Assembly: GCA_004009845.1 (NCBI GenBank)
Contig: RMBW01000084.1
Coordinates: 62,001 to 126,000 of the forward strand
Origin: Davidsoniella eucalypti
Taxonomy: Eukaryota; Ascomycota; Sordariomycetes; Microascales; Ceratocystidaceae
DNA: 64,000 bases
Direction: 5' to 3'
This document shows, piece after piece, positions 11,950 to 22,377 of this stretch. The position numbers and the translations under genes were made by a program. Positions within the stretch are counted from its first letter, which is position 1. Each line of letters begins with the position of its first letter. Below the pieces are notes generated by a model. That model searched no databases. It saw only the letters and a list, made by a program, of their open reading frames with translations, and had not been told where the DNA came from.

Positions 11950-13165
11950 TACTCCGCACCCAATCATTGCGGTTCCTTCTCCAGTGTCTTCTTTCCTGCC
12001 TTGGTTTCATTCTCTCAGCGTTCTCTACCAGTCCGTTCCTCTCGCTCGTCTACTCGCGTAACTACTGTCCGCTTCAAAGCCACAACTTCCTGACTTTCTT
12101 GTTCCCTCGTGCCTGTCGTTTGCCACTTTCGTTCTAGACATTCTAGCTATACGTCCCAGACACGTCTTGTCACTCTGCATCTATTGGTCATCTGCTATCT
12201 TGTCCTGTACTTCTGTACTTCTGCACTTGGCCTTGTTCCTGATTTGCGTCCACACCCCCCTCTTCCTTTCACAACACTTCCTCGCTTTGTTATACTATTG
12301 GCTAATCCATCCTTGTTATCCAATAAACATCGTGTGTCTGCATTGTACAAGCCGAAATAGCTGCCTTGTGTGCTTTTTGCTCGCATTTATCTCTCTTTTT
12401 TGCAGGCTTCCTTCAGCGCTGTCTTTTCCACCAGTTTCCTTTTTGGGAACCCTGTTGATTTTTACTAGCCTGTCCCTTGCACCCTCTTGCACCCTCTTTG
12501 TGGCTAGCGACATCCTACCAAGCTTCCTGGTTGTACCTCGTACCTTGTGACTTCAGTTGTATACTGTTGGCCTTCCTTTTGCATTTGCTCCTCTGAATCA
12601 GCGTTTGCCTGCCTGCTGCTTGTCTCTCTTGAGATCCGTTTGGTTCATCCTACCATACGTCAAGCAAGGCTTCTTCGAACCTCGTTACCGCCGTCTTTCG
12701 TTCTATAAGAATCATCTTGGCTCCCGCTCTCTTGGCCATTTTGTTTCTTCTCTCATCAAACATTTCAACCAAGATCATCGGCATCAAGCTTCGGTTCTCT
12801 CTTTCTCTTCTTCTTTTACTTGACTAGCTCAGTTACATCAGTCTTGACGACTTGATATCACACACTCATTCTTTTCTTCCAAGATACCATCATTCTTTGC
12901 TCAACGCACATCACACACTTCACGCTTCCACAAGCACTTTTTTCTTCTTCTTTTTGGTTTGTTTAGACTCTCAAACTCTCTAGAGTCCCAAGCTTGACAT
13001 TTCTCCTTGACAATCTATACACACAAGTCTTTGATAGCCTTCAGTGTGTCTGCCTGATCCTTTTCACTCATTCAATATCTGAAACATCGACTGGTCGATC
13101 TGATATCCTACCTCTTTTACAAGATAGTCCTTCTGATTCGGTTATCATTATAACTATCTTCCAAT
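11950..13165 (+). promoter_or_regulatory. Pyrimidine-rich upstream and leader region of the AA11 gene
   Basis: The plus strand is strongly C/T-biased for about 1.2 kb up to the AA11 start codon, with repeated TTCTTCTT and CTCTT runs. CT-rich tracts just upstream of the transcription start are a known mark of strongly expressed filamentous-fungal genes. Short frames inside it have no domain, so I treat it as promoter plus leader. A 5' UTR intron cannot be excluded. Confidence 0.45.
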
Positions 13166-14386
13166 ATGTCTTCCTTCACTAAGTCTGTCACGGCCATTAT
13201 GGCTCTGGCCTCTGCTGCTTCTGCGCACATGGTCATCTCCTCCCCCGTTCCTATCAATGCCGCTAGCTTGGACAACTCTCCTCTGGACGCGAGCGGCAGT
13301 GACTTCCCTTGCAAGTTCGGTGACAGCCTAGGCTATGCTTACAGTGCTGCCTCCACCGAGAACACTTACTCCATCGGATCGGATGATAACCTGCTCTCCT
13401 TCACTGGTTCTGCTGTCCATGGTGGTGGCTCTTGCCAGGTCTCACTGACCTACGATCGTCCTCCTACTGTCGACTCCGTGTGGAAGGTCATCACCTCCAT
13501 TGAAGGTGGCTGCCCTGCCCGTGACACTGCGGGTAACTTCGCTGCTAACAGTGCTTCCTTTGTCGACCCTTACGAATACAACTTCACCATTCCCGATGGT
13601 TTGGAAAGTGGTCAATACACTCTTGCATGGACTTGGTTCAACAAGATTGGCAACCGCGAGATGTACATGAACTGCGCTTTAGTTACACTTGAGGGTACTA
13701 GTGGAAGCAAGGATACTTACAATTCTCTTCCGGACATGGCCGTTGCCAACATTGGCAACGGCTGCGCTACTGAAGACTCGATTGATGTGCAGTTCCCCAA
13801 CCCCGGCGAGAACCTCCAGCTTCTCAATGGTGCCACCTCTGCATGGGGCGCCTTCACTGGTACTGGATGCGCTGCCGCCACTTCTGCCGCCACTGGTGCT
13901 ACCAGCGTTTATGCCACTGCTGTCACTACTACTAGCGCTGTTGTTAGTGTGTCGAAGACTAGTGCTGTTGTTCATGTGTCCAAGACTGCCTCTTATGGTG
14001 GTGTCTTCGTTCCTATCTCTGGTGACTCTGCCACTTTTGCCACTTCGGTTGTTACTTCGGCTGCTACGACGACCCCCGTTGTCACCAAGCCCGCTGTCGT
14101 TGCTGCTTCTACTTCTATCGCCGCAGCTGCTACGGCTACCTCGGCGTCTTCTAGCACCTCAAGCTCTGGCGAGACTGCTGGTTCTGCCTGCTCCAGCGAG
14201 GGTGACTGGAAGTGCATTGGCGGTAATTCTTACCAGCGCTGCGCTTCTGGCACCTGGTCTGTTGTCATGCAGATGGCTGCTGGTACTTCCTGTGAAGTCG
14301 GCACTTCTAGCACTCTGACTTACACTTCATCAACTTCTCGCGTCAAGCGCGTCATTCGCGCTGGCGCCAAGATGTTCCGCTTTTAA
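13166..14386 (+). CDS. AA11 lytic polysaccharide monooxygenase with C-terminal X278 module
   Basis: This is a secreted copper enzyme that oxidatively cleaves chitin, single-exon, 406 residues. The signal peptide is residues 1-20 (ending ASA), and cleavage leaves His21 as the N-terminal histidine of the copper brace. The second brace His is His85 in GSAVHGGGSC, and the axial Tyr is probably Tyr167 in NREMYMNC. The catalytic domain (about 21-230) carries the AA11 hallmarks SPVP, NSPL, GSDFPCK, SIEGGCP and YTLAWTWFNKIGNREMYMNC. A Ser/Thr/Ala/Val-rich linker (about 235-340), likely O-glycosylated, leads to a Cys-rich X278-like module (about 341-380: CSSEGDWKC, YQRCASGTWS, AAGTSC). The C-terminus is basic (RVKRVIRAGAKMFRF). 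Codon use is C/T-ending and looks optimised, unlike nearby genes, in line with high expression. AA11 is essentially a fungal, mainly ascomycete, family. Confidence 0.95.
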   Translation: MSSFTKSVTAIMALASAASAHMVISSPVPINAASLDNSPLDASGSDFPCKFGDSLGYAYSAASTENTYSIGSDDNLLSFTGSAVHGGGSCQVSLTYDRPPTVDSVWKVITSIEGGCPARDTAGNFAANSASFVDPYEYNFTIPDGLESGQYTLAWTWFNKIGNREMYMNCALVTLEGTSGSKDTYNSLPDMAVANIGNGCATEDSIDVQFPNPGENLQLLNGATSAWGAFTGTGCAAATSAATGATSVYATAVTTTSAVVSVSKTSAVVHVSKTASYGGVFVPISGDSATFATSVVTSAATTTPVVTKPAVVAASTSIAAAATATSASSSTSSSGETAGSACSSEGDWKCIGGNSYQRCASGTWSVVMQMAAGTSCEVGTSSTLTYTSSTSRVKRVIRAGAKMFRF

Positions 14387-15100
14387 GTGATTTCTCTGTT
14401 GGCTAGACCATGACAATATGAAAACATCCACGTGTTACGCACTACGCATTTTTGACGAGCTAGGAATTTTTAGGACTGGAAATTTGGAAATCTTTTTTTG
14501 ATACTTTGGGATGATTGGGGGTTCTTTTTTTATTATTTTATTAGTTAGTATATTCTTTTCGCACCACTTACGACCGACCTGACGGTCATTTCTTCACTTT
14601 CATTTAGAAAACTTGTACATATTATTACCATTTTTTATTAGACAACATAGCATTACTTTGGCTTAACATTTCTTCTTTCTTACAATTCTTTTGTGACATG
14701 ATAGTAATTTGATGTTTGTAGTTGCGGTCATTTTTTGAGATGACAATCATTCGTAACACAATAGATAGAGATGAAAATCCACTTTTTTCTTATGGTAGTT
14801 CAATGTTTTTATGTCGAATTTCGTTCCATGGCGCAATGTAATTGCCATTTTTGGCGAACTTTCGAGCAAGTAAAGTAGTACAAAGATGTTAATAGAACGA
14901 CTCTGTCCGATTTGATGTGGTCTTGGGATGATTCTGAATGTAGTTATTTAAATTTGACACGAGTCAATTCCATTGTAGCATTTAACCGTTTACGCTTCCA
15001 TCTTCGATACGGATTATTCAGCCAAGTTCGTGCCTCTGAGTCTGCAACTTTAGCCACAAACGAGTCTTGCTAAATTTCTAGTTGAGTTTCGCCATCGATA
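14387..15100. other. AA11 3' region, no gene seen
   Basis: AT-rich sequence with T runs follows the LPMO stop codon. It probably contains its 3' UTR and terminator; I see no gene or repeat. Confidence 0.5.
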
Positions 15101-15179
15101 CCTACATACCGATTTCTTCATAGCTCTATAGCTCCATAAGATAAATGAATTAAAAAAAAAAAAAAAACCTACATACCGA
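15101..15179 (+). mobile_element. Mini-retroposon copy C with target-site duplication
   Basis: An element of about 55 bp (15113-15167) on the plus strand starts TTTCTTCATAGCTC, contains TATAGCTCCATAAGA and AAATGAATT, and ends in 17 A residues. It is flanked by perfect 12-bp direct repeats CCTACATACCGA at 15101-15112 and 15168-15179. This is the best-preserved copy. It lies at the 3' edge of the DUF3433 pseudogene. Confidence 0.85.
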
Positions 15180-15180
15180 C

Positions 15181-16603
15181 CAAAGCTGAAAGTCTTGAAA
15201 TCTGATCGAGATTTTTCATTGATATGAGATGATTGCAATCATAGCAACATGGGCTAACAATGATCCTAGTGTTGATGGTAATCATGGTAGGTAAAAGTTT
15301 ATCCCTTGGTAGTATACTGTGATCAGAATAACATTTTACATCATGCTGATGTAGAATGCGGCCTCTGATATGAACATTCGTGGTACCGTCTTTGCGTAGA
15401 GACCACTGATGACGGCTGGTGTATTGTTGGTTTGAAAAAAGGCTAGTATTCAAGGCAAGTGTGGCAGCTACTTTTGACTCGAAGAATATGTCAAAGGCCT
15501 GGAAAACATCATCGTGATCAGGGAGGGGCTGAGTTGGGTCGAACTAAGATTCATTTCCTGTTCGATATTTGATCAAATATCCAATTTCGTTTTGTGTCAC
15601 AGTGTTCATGTGGGCATTCCAACCAAATGATTGGCCGTACATGTACGGACGAAAGCCCATGCTTGCGTTGAAATCATTCGGCTGAACTATTGACTGAGGT
15701 TGGGCGGTCATATTGTAACCCTCGACATGACCATCTGGATCGACTGTGACTTTGAATTCACCAACAGTCCAATACGGTCTGCAAAGTGTATATGAGGCGT
15801 CAATCTGGCCCGCGGTATTTCTCGTGTCGGACCACCGAGCCCACATGACAACAAAACTAGGCCCGCACTCTTCCTCTTCGTGTAAGTCAAGGATCCCCTT
15901 TAGTAGGCCCCCATGTCCTGTTTTTGCCGTCGGGAATAGAACTGGAAGGTGGTGTATTGACTATTGAGATGTTGTAGTAGAAAGAGCAGGTTGTATGACT
16001 AATACTTGGGTCAGCTGGCACATTCAACGTTACCAAAGATATTTGGAGTCCCGTCGTCGTGTTATAAACGGAGGTTTCACAGTTGGCATTGCCTTTGTAA
16101 CCGGGAACTGTAGCCGTGAAAGAAGTTCCACCATCTTTCAGAATGTCATTTTTAAATTTTTTTTTTTAATTCATTTATCTTTTGGAGCTATAGAGCTATG
16201 AAGATAATTTCAGAATGTCAAAAGACTGAAAAAAGTATTCGAGGTCGACCATGGGCATAGTATAGCGTTTCCAGTAATATTCTATAGTAAAAAATAGCTA
16301 GGGTCGTGGTAATTAGTTGTGTAGCCTGCTCCGAAGTTGTCTACTGTCGTACTATTGAAAGTCGGGATGACAGGCTGTGTATAGATCACCGACTCATACC
16401 GAGTTGTTGATGATTCGGAGAATAAACCTGATAGTGCAACTAAGAGTACATTAGCCAGCAACGTTGTGAGACATAAGATACACAACAGTACTATAACCAG
16501 CTCTGGCAGCACGAACCACTACCGACTATGAAGGGACTGAAGTATAACGAGTGTCGATGGTTTTCCGTGCTTGCTGTCGGCATAGGTAGAGACCTTTATA
16601 AGG
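15181..16603 (-). pseudogene. Decayed DUF3433-type fungal membrane protein
   Basis: The minus strand encodes pieces of the fungal DUF3433 family (large proteins with transmembrane repeats, function unknown). A membrane segment LVIVLLCILCLTTLLANVLL runs into VALSGLFSES. Ectodomain pieces follow in order: VIYTQPVIPTFNSTT, DLEYFFQSFDIL, TFTATV-type strands, VMWARWSDTRNT and DDVFQAFDIFFES. The frame is broken repeatedly. There is a TAG at 16519-16521, a one-base shift at the A6 run 16289-16294, an insertion (copy D, 16149-16207), a frameshift near 15890-15910 ahead of an in-frame TGA at 15887-15889, and a TAG at 15544-15546. An intron acceptor at 16604 may join a further upstream exon that I could not define. 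Family proteins exceed 1,000 residues; here only about 450 codons remain. Assignment rests on remembered family features, not a search. Confidence 0.65.
16136..16220 (-). mobile_element. Mini-retroposon copy D with target-site duplication, inside the DUF3433 pseudogene
   Basis: A 59-bp insert (16149-16207) is flanked by perfect 13-bp repeats TTTCAGAATGTCA at 16136-16148 and 16208-16220. On the minus strand it reads ATCTTCATAGCTC, TATAGCTCCAAAAGA, AAATGAATT, then an A11 tract and TTTAAAAA. Removing it and one repeat rejoins the pseudogene reading frame across FDILKDGG, which proves it is an insertion. Confidence 0.88.
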
Positions 16604-16956
16604 CTGTAAAACACACAGGTGCTTGTTGATAAAGGATAGGCATGGTTGAATAGGAACTAACTGCATACGCGGTTGGTATATAGCCGAACAACAGCAATAC
16701 AGCGTCCTTGCTAGTGGGTGGCTTGGGAATTCCTACAGAATGTCAATAATTATATTGATGAACAATGGAAGCTCTACATCTAGTAGCCCGTTTCATCTAT
16801 GTCTTCTAGGAAATATGTTGGTGAACATGGCGATCTAAAGGACTGTGACTTCCATATTCTCTTGCCTTTAGCATCAAGGCTGATTATCGTCGTGGGGTAT
16901 TTAGCCAAAGCATGATCCCATTGGGGGTCCTTTCATTTTCGAGGTTAGGGGTCGAT

Positions 16957-17010
16957 GATAGTGTAGATAAGACTGTAAATCGTAAGACTACGTCTACTCG
17001 GTCGTACTGA
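16957..17010 (+). repeat. Dispersed repeat, copy 1 (second copy at 57501-57553)
   Basis: GATAGTGTAG followed by AAGACTGTAAATCGTAAGACTA and TACTCGGTCGTACTG recurs 40 kb away with about 48 of 52 aligned bases identical and a 2-nt gap. It is probably an LTR or other transposon fragment. Neither copy lies in a gene. Confidence 0.6.
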
Positions 17011-17406
17011 ATTAAAGAAGTTCAAGGTCCTCATGGCGTAGTGGCAAAACTACTACTAAAGTCCACCCTATGCTTATGGTAGTGCGTCTGGGGGTTTGGG
17101 CAGCCTCTCCATTCACGAAGTTCTACAGAAGGTAGATGCTAGGTAGTAACCATACTGTTCTAAGAAACCATAAAAAATGTTCTGTATCTTGTTGAGAAGT
17201 AGGTTGTCCCACACCTTACATTGTATACTAGTATTAGTTCAGGGCTGTGTATCTTAGGATACCGGGGTGCTACATAGCTATTTAAGCTCCATTTTCACCT
17301 TAAAAAATGAATTTTATAAAATATCATAAGCATTACTTGAAGCCAAGATTTACAAGGCAATTGTACTCAAATTGGGTTTTTATTAATCACAAAATTATAC
17401 AACATC

Positions 17407-17892
17407 ATGTCTGTGGAGTTCCTGGATGAACTAGAAGCCATTAATGCTATATATGGCAACGGCACTCTTTTAGTCGATGATCCTGACTATCTCCTTGAAC
17501 TGCCAGGCAAATCGTCCATCTGGATATCCTTTCCGGAATCTTATCCCGCATCTTCACCACCACATGTAATGTGCTGGAGATTTGACCAAGCGTGGCTCAG
17601 ACGCTGACTGCCCATAACAAGATAACTGCCTAGCGAGTTCGTGGAGGGCCAGAAAGCACAGCCACTTATCAGGATTGCGACGACGATGGTGAGACGGCTG
17701 CGGGTTGGCCGACTGTTGCATCTGATGCAAATAGCAGATGTCTGGAATGTCGTTGTAGTGGTCACACGATGGTATGGTGGCTTGGAACTAGGCCCACGTC
17801 GGTTCGCCTTGGTCAACAATGCAGGCTGGGACGCCTTGATGCGTGGAGGCTTCATTGGGGAGAAAGAGAGTAGTGGAAAGAAGAAGAAATAA
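17407..17892 (+). pseudogene. RWD + IMPACT (UPF0029) protein, probably decayed
   Basis: Intact IMPACT/Yih1 proteins modulate Gcn1-Gcn2 signalling. The first part (17407 to about 17565) encodes the start of an RWD domain: MSVEFLDELEAINAIYGNGT, then ISFPESYPASSPPHV. The second part (about 17640-17892) encodes the end of an IMPACT domain: YQDCDDDGETAAG in one frame, then GRLLHLMQIADVWNVVVVVT, RWYGGLELGPRRF and LVNNAGWDAL in the next frame. One extra T at 17705-17706 separates the two frames. The roughly 80-100 residues that normally link the domains are missing. A GTAATG...CAG intron with a CTGAC branch can join the RWD end to the downstream frame, but it would mistranslate the conserved YQDCDDDGETAAG stretch. 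A sequencing error at GGTTGG is the main alternative to decay. Confidence 0.6.
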
Positions 17893-18257
17893 TTGTTGTG
17901 TGGCTGATGATTGATGGACATTTGTATATCAGAGTATATAACTATTGGATATATGTAGATATATAAATAGAGATCAGGATACATACAAATGGATACATAT
18001 TCTCAGAGGTAACACATATGTTTAAAGGAGTAATATCTGAAATGCCAGTTCGTGATACGAACCCGAGGGTTGTGCTCTGTGAATTTACTATTTGAACATT
18101 GATATATATTGCTGGTGACTATATGAGTGATATCATGCGATATGAAATAAAAATGAAATACAATGCTAGTAACGTAAGCAAAGGCCGACCACCCAATGAA
18201 GGGATTGAGCCAAAATGATATATGTTGGGAGTGAACAATGTGAGGACTAAACGGTAT
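17893..18257. other. Convergent spacer, nothing seen
   Basis: AT-rich spacer between the tail-to-tail RWD/IMPACT relic and the CASTOR-like gene. Only presumptive 3' ends are expected here. Confidence 0.5.
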
Positions 18258-19526
18258 CTAGTCTTTTTTAAAGATGGGGTGAAGAATATCAAGGGCACGC
18301 TTGGCTTGCTCATGTGATAAAATGACAGATCCAGCACGAGCTGTCGAGAGATAAGATAAGTCAGAACTGCTCTCGAGTCGCATGTCCTGTAACAATTTGC
18401 CTGCTACGCCACAGACGATACCTGTGACTTCTGTAGGTAGGTTTGCTAGATCTAGAAACATGGGGACTAGAATTGCTTGGGTGTCGCCAATAATCGAATT
18501 GCCGAAAAATGGCAGAAGTTTACGATCAAGAAGCATGCTAGGTGGATCGTCCTGTGCAAGAGTGACTGAGAAGAACCGAGGTCTAGATACAAGTGTCGAA
18601 ACAATGCCAGTATATAGTGCAGTGTCAGTCGTATCGATCCAGCCACGAGGGACGCTTCCACGTCGGCTATGCATGCCTATGGAGAATGGTCGGTGGATTT
18701 CAGAGCTGATAGTCCCCATATCTCGACCTGAGCACTGTACAAGTTCAAGGCCGGGCTCGGTATAGGGGACCACGGATCGCTTTCGCAGCAACTCAAAGGT
18801 TCGAGTGATTAGCTCCCCGACTGTACTAGGAGGCGGCGTCCCGGGCGGAGAATTCGGTGAAGAGAGACTTTCTGAGCTGCTCCGAGTAGACGAAATACCA
18901 CTGTAGTCTGGTAGCATATAGTTGTAGCTGTTGCCTAACGATAGCTGTAGGTTATGCGGCAATAGTGCTGCAGTGACGTTGTGGCGCTCTTTGGCTGGAA
19001 CACAGATGAAGTCGGAATAGTAAGTAGTTATGAAAAATATCGGGATTCCGGCTAAGGCAAGTGGCGATGTGAGTTCCATAACACGACTAGCAGCGTCCAT
19101 CCCCGCGCTGATGATTGATAGTACTATATACGAGTCTTTCGAGATGGAGACTTGCTTTGCGTGATGTTTTGGCAAGGTAGCGATGACTGGCTCAAAGACA
19201 TTGCGAGCCCATGAGTGATGGCAGATTACGGTACACTCCAGAGGCGTTACTGATATATTCAAGAAGCCATGTTGGCCATCATCAGCAAGACCACTGGGAT
19301 GAAAGTCTGGTCCGTCGGCAGTAATCTTGATCGTCTGTGTCTGGGGCAATAGTGTGCGCAATATGGGCTGTAGAAGAGACGAGTAAACATCCAAGGGAAC
19401 ATGAATGACTGAATAGAAGCCGTCCTGGGGTAGTTGTGAGTATTAGAGGCATTTTTTGAGCCGTTATTCAAGGGCTATGTTATAGGGTGATCAACTTACA
19501 ATGATGGAGATTTGAGCGTCACTCAT
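18258..19526 (-). CDS. CASTOR-like ACT-domain amino-acid-sensor protein
   Basis: Two exons, 19526-19500 and 19424-18258, with a 75-bp intron, encode 397 residues. The short first exon supplies MSDAQISII, the first ACT-domain beta strand, continuing as DGFYSVIHVPLDVY. The region around residues 60-155 (ECTVICHHSW, DSYIVLSIISAGMD, LAGIPIFFITTYYSDFICVP) resembles the paired ACT domains of vertebrate CASTOR1/GATSL proteins, which bind arginine and regulate GATOR2-TORC1. A Ser/Pro-rich disordered loop (about 175-200) precedes a C-terminal half with a second conserved segment (LFDRKLL-like LLDRKLLPFF). The fungal function is not established; arginine sensing would be an inference. No frame damage is visible. 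Confidence 0.72.
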
Positions 19527-22377
19527 ATTGTTCTAAGGGCCTGAGAGCCAGGCAATGATATATGATGTACAAAAAGCTGGCTTTGTAAACTAAACTATAT
19601 AATGGTGAAATAACAACCAGCGAAATAGAAAGCTTCAGATGCAATATGGAAAGCTAATAATAATGCGGGCAAACAATGTAAATGACTGGATTCGTTGTGA
19701 CCTATATGATATACCATGTGATAGACAAAACAAACTGGGTAGATATGGCCGGCCAAGTGTCTTCTATAGTTCTACTCAAAGGAATGTCGACAGTAATCAA
19801 CTACTTAGCCTAAAAATCAACTAAGAAAAAAACGAAGGCCTAAAACAGCAGCGCCAAGAAGAACCTTGTCGCAAAGATAACAAGGCAGCGTTGATTTGTA
19901 CTAACGGCTGGATGAGGAAAACTGCTTATCAGGAGCAATGGAAATTGAGACTGGAAAGTGAGACTAAACACTAGTATTCGAATAGTCTCTGCAGAAAGAA
20001 TGCAGGATGTACGTGCCAAACAACTGAGCACAAGACAAGTCGCCGAGAATAAGACAAGCACTAGAAGATAAATGATTCGGGAGCCCAGATGGAAAAAGTC
20101 CGTCTAAATCGTTAGCGAAGGAAGAAGGGAAAAAAAGAAGCTGTGCTGGGCCAGGAATTGACAGGAGAATTTAATTTCTAGCAAGAAGTGTCAAGTAATG
20201 GGTGGGATCAAAGGAAGAAAACGAGATGCGAGAAAAGAAAACGCAGGAGGGAGAATGATGAAGAAAATCCAAGTAAAGATTTTTCTGGTATTGGTTAACT
20301 ATGTATTTTGCTCGTTTTTCCGGATTGGTTGGAAGCCCCCAAATAAAGTAGGCACGAGGCCCTCTTCAAAACATGACTTATATTTCTCCTTCTGGCGGAG
20401 ACGATGCCGGTTGGATGATCGGGAAACCGATGACTAAGCACATTTACCAGGCAGTACTTTGTGCTAAACAGATACAAATACCGATAAAGTTGATAATAAA
20501 TTCGGACAAATCACATCCCCAGGAACTTCGGATCTTCACAGCGGGGACTGGTGATGAGGCTAATGCATGCATATTACGACTCGCTAGTTGCCGGATGGTC
20601 TTCCGTATGTCATTTAACATCTTACGCATGTTCTACGATAAAGCTACACACCATAGAAAAGTGCAGTTCCAAACTGGCTAACTATCTGTTGGCTGTAAGA
20701 TATTTACAATTATATGTAGCATCATCTGGTAGGCATTAGCACCCGCTTTTCTCAACTATCTATCGATATCGCTACTGCCATGTGATACACATGTACGACT
20801 GATGCAATGCTACGCTGTTGTTCAGCCAGGCCGGCCTTCAAAGCCAATAGCCAGGACATGACACGGAAGAAGAAATAGATGGCGACAAAAGTGCAAAGCG
20901 CAAGTTACCTCCGGCTAGAAGACCTAGAAATAGCAATCTATACAAATACAGTCTCATTATCCTCGGTGTATCTTTGCAACGAAGGACTTCAATTGCTCGT
21001 ATGTAATCATTTCTGTTTAGCGACTCTACAACCCCGCTCGATACTTGTCGTACTGATTGCATTCCCATGCAAGTACCTCTGTTGCACCTGCATGTGCCCT
21101 ATCTCTATCCCTTCCTTTTTCCATGGTGCATCCCTGAAATGCTGCGTCAAGGCAGAACTCAAGTCTCATCGACTATGAAATAATACATGCCTCCAGCTAT
21201 TGCCATAAAAGTCACGTACTTCAGTTATCTACCTATATATTTAAATACATAAAACTATGTGCTGAGCCCGTCTCTAGCTCATCCAACATACATGTACATA
21301 CATGATATGATGACTAGCTGACTACGATTTATCACATGGGGTATACTTGGTACAATATATGTGTACATTCTCGTATAGTTGTATATATATGTAATAGTTC
21401 CGGGCGCAAATTAGGAGAAGGTTTCATGAAATATATGTACAAACTAGGGATATATAATCATAAACAAAGCACATTACTTATTAATTCACTTATGCTTAGC
21501 TGATACCCGAACTGTTCGAATGACGATAAGTTGAGTTATAGACATGTTTTTTATATCATGCACCGAGAAAGTGAGCCTCGGAATTGAGTTAGGCAATAAA
21601 GAATGTACACAAATATGTATGTACAACCGGTTGGAGACCTCATGATATCACTTATACCCTTTGTCGTCATATCTTATCACATAACGACCCGCAATAACCT
21701 ATTGACAGTTATACATGAATTAAAGTCCATTTATTACCGGGCGTTTTATGGCGACATTGAACGTAACGTACGCAGATAACATATAGCCAATATGCAAGTG
21801 ACGTGTAGTTGTAAGTTGATTTTTAACAGGTGACTAATCATAATGGGTACCCACAACTAAGTTACAGAATGTGATTGGTAGGAGTTGTTTAGCCTTATGT
21901 CATCACATTATCCCGAGATGTTTGGATTTTTGTATCTGACTATCTTGACAACCTGATCTCTTACTTTTTATGGAACGATCACCAGCAAATGCCTTAGTCA
22001 GTAACGTATCTGGAGCTCGGCAGAAAAATCGAGACATACTTAGTTTTTCGCGGAACAAATATAAACGTACAAAAGTGGAATAGTCTTCCCGTTATATTTT
22101 CTAGTACATGAAGCTAAGGCAGGATCTTTCCTCTCTTACCAGGATAACTAAGAAAGAAGATATACAGCAATATAGTGCAATTATACCACGATATCTATGG
22201 CCTTTACGATTATACTCTCGAGATTCAACATCTATATACATATCTACATTTCTCAACGTAGCAAAAACAAAATTGGAAAGCTTTTTGGAGTAAACACCAT
22301 CAATGTACCTACCGCCTACTTAATCTATATACCTATCTAGACCCTGATTTTTTTCTTTTTTTCTACGGAATTCCCCA
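19527..22377. other. Intergenic region, 2.85 kb, no gene seen
   Basis: It holds the promoter of the CASTOR-like gene at its left end and the 3' end of the METTL25-like gene at its right. The rest is AT-rich, with many TATGTAC/ATGTACAT motifs and no recognisable coding or RNA feature. Confidence 0.5.

Noticed and set aside
13689..14318. 209-codon plus-strand ORF inside the AA11 gene
   Set aside because: A Leu/Pro-rich artefact of the Ser/Thr/Ala-rich linker read in another frame.
17036..17100. tRNA-like A-box (ATGGCGTAGTGGC) after the dispersed repeat
   Set aside because: No matching B box, anticodon stem or acceptor stem could be built, so no tRNA or tRNA-derived SINE is claimed.
20065..20085. 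Partial match AGATAAATGATT to the mini-retroposon body
   Set aside because: The similarity covers only about 11 bases with no A tail or target-site duplication.
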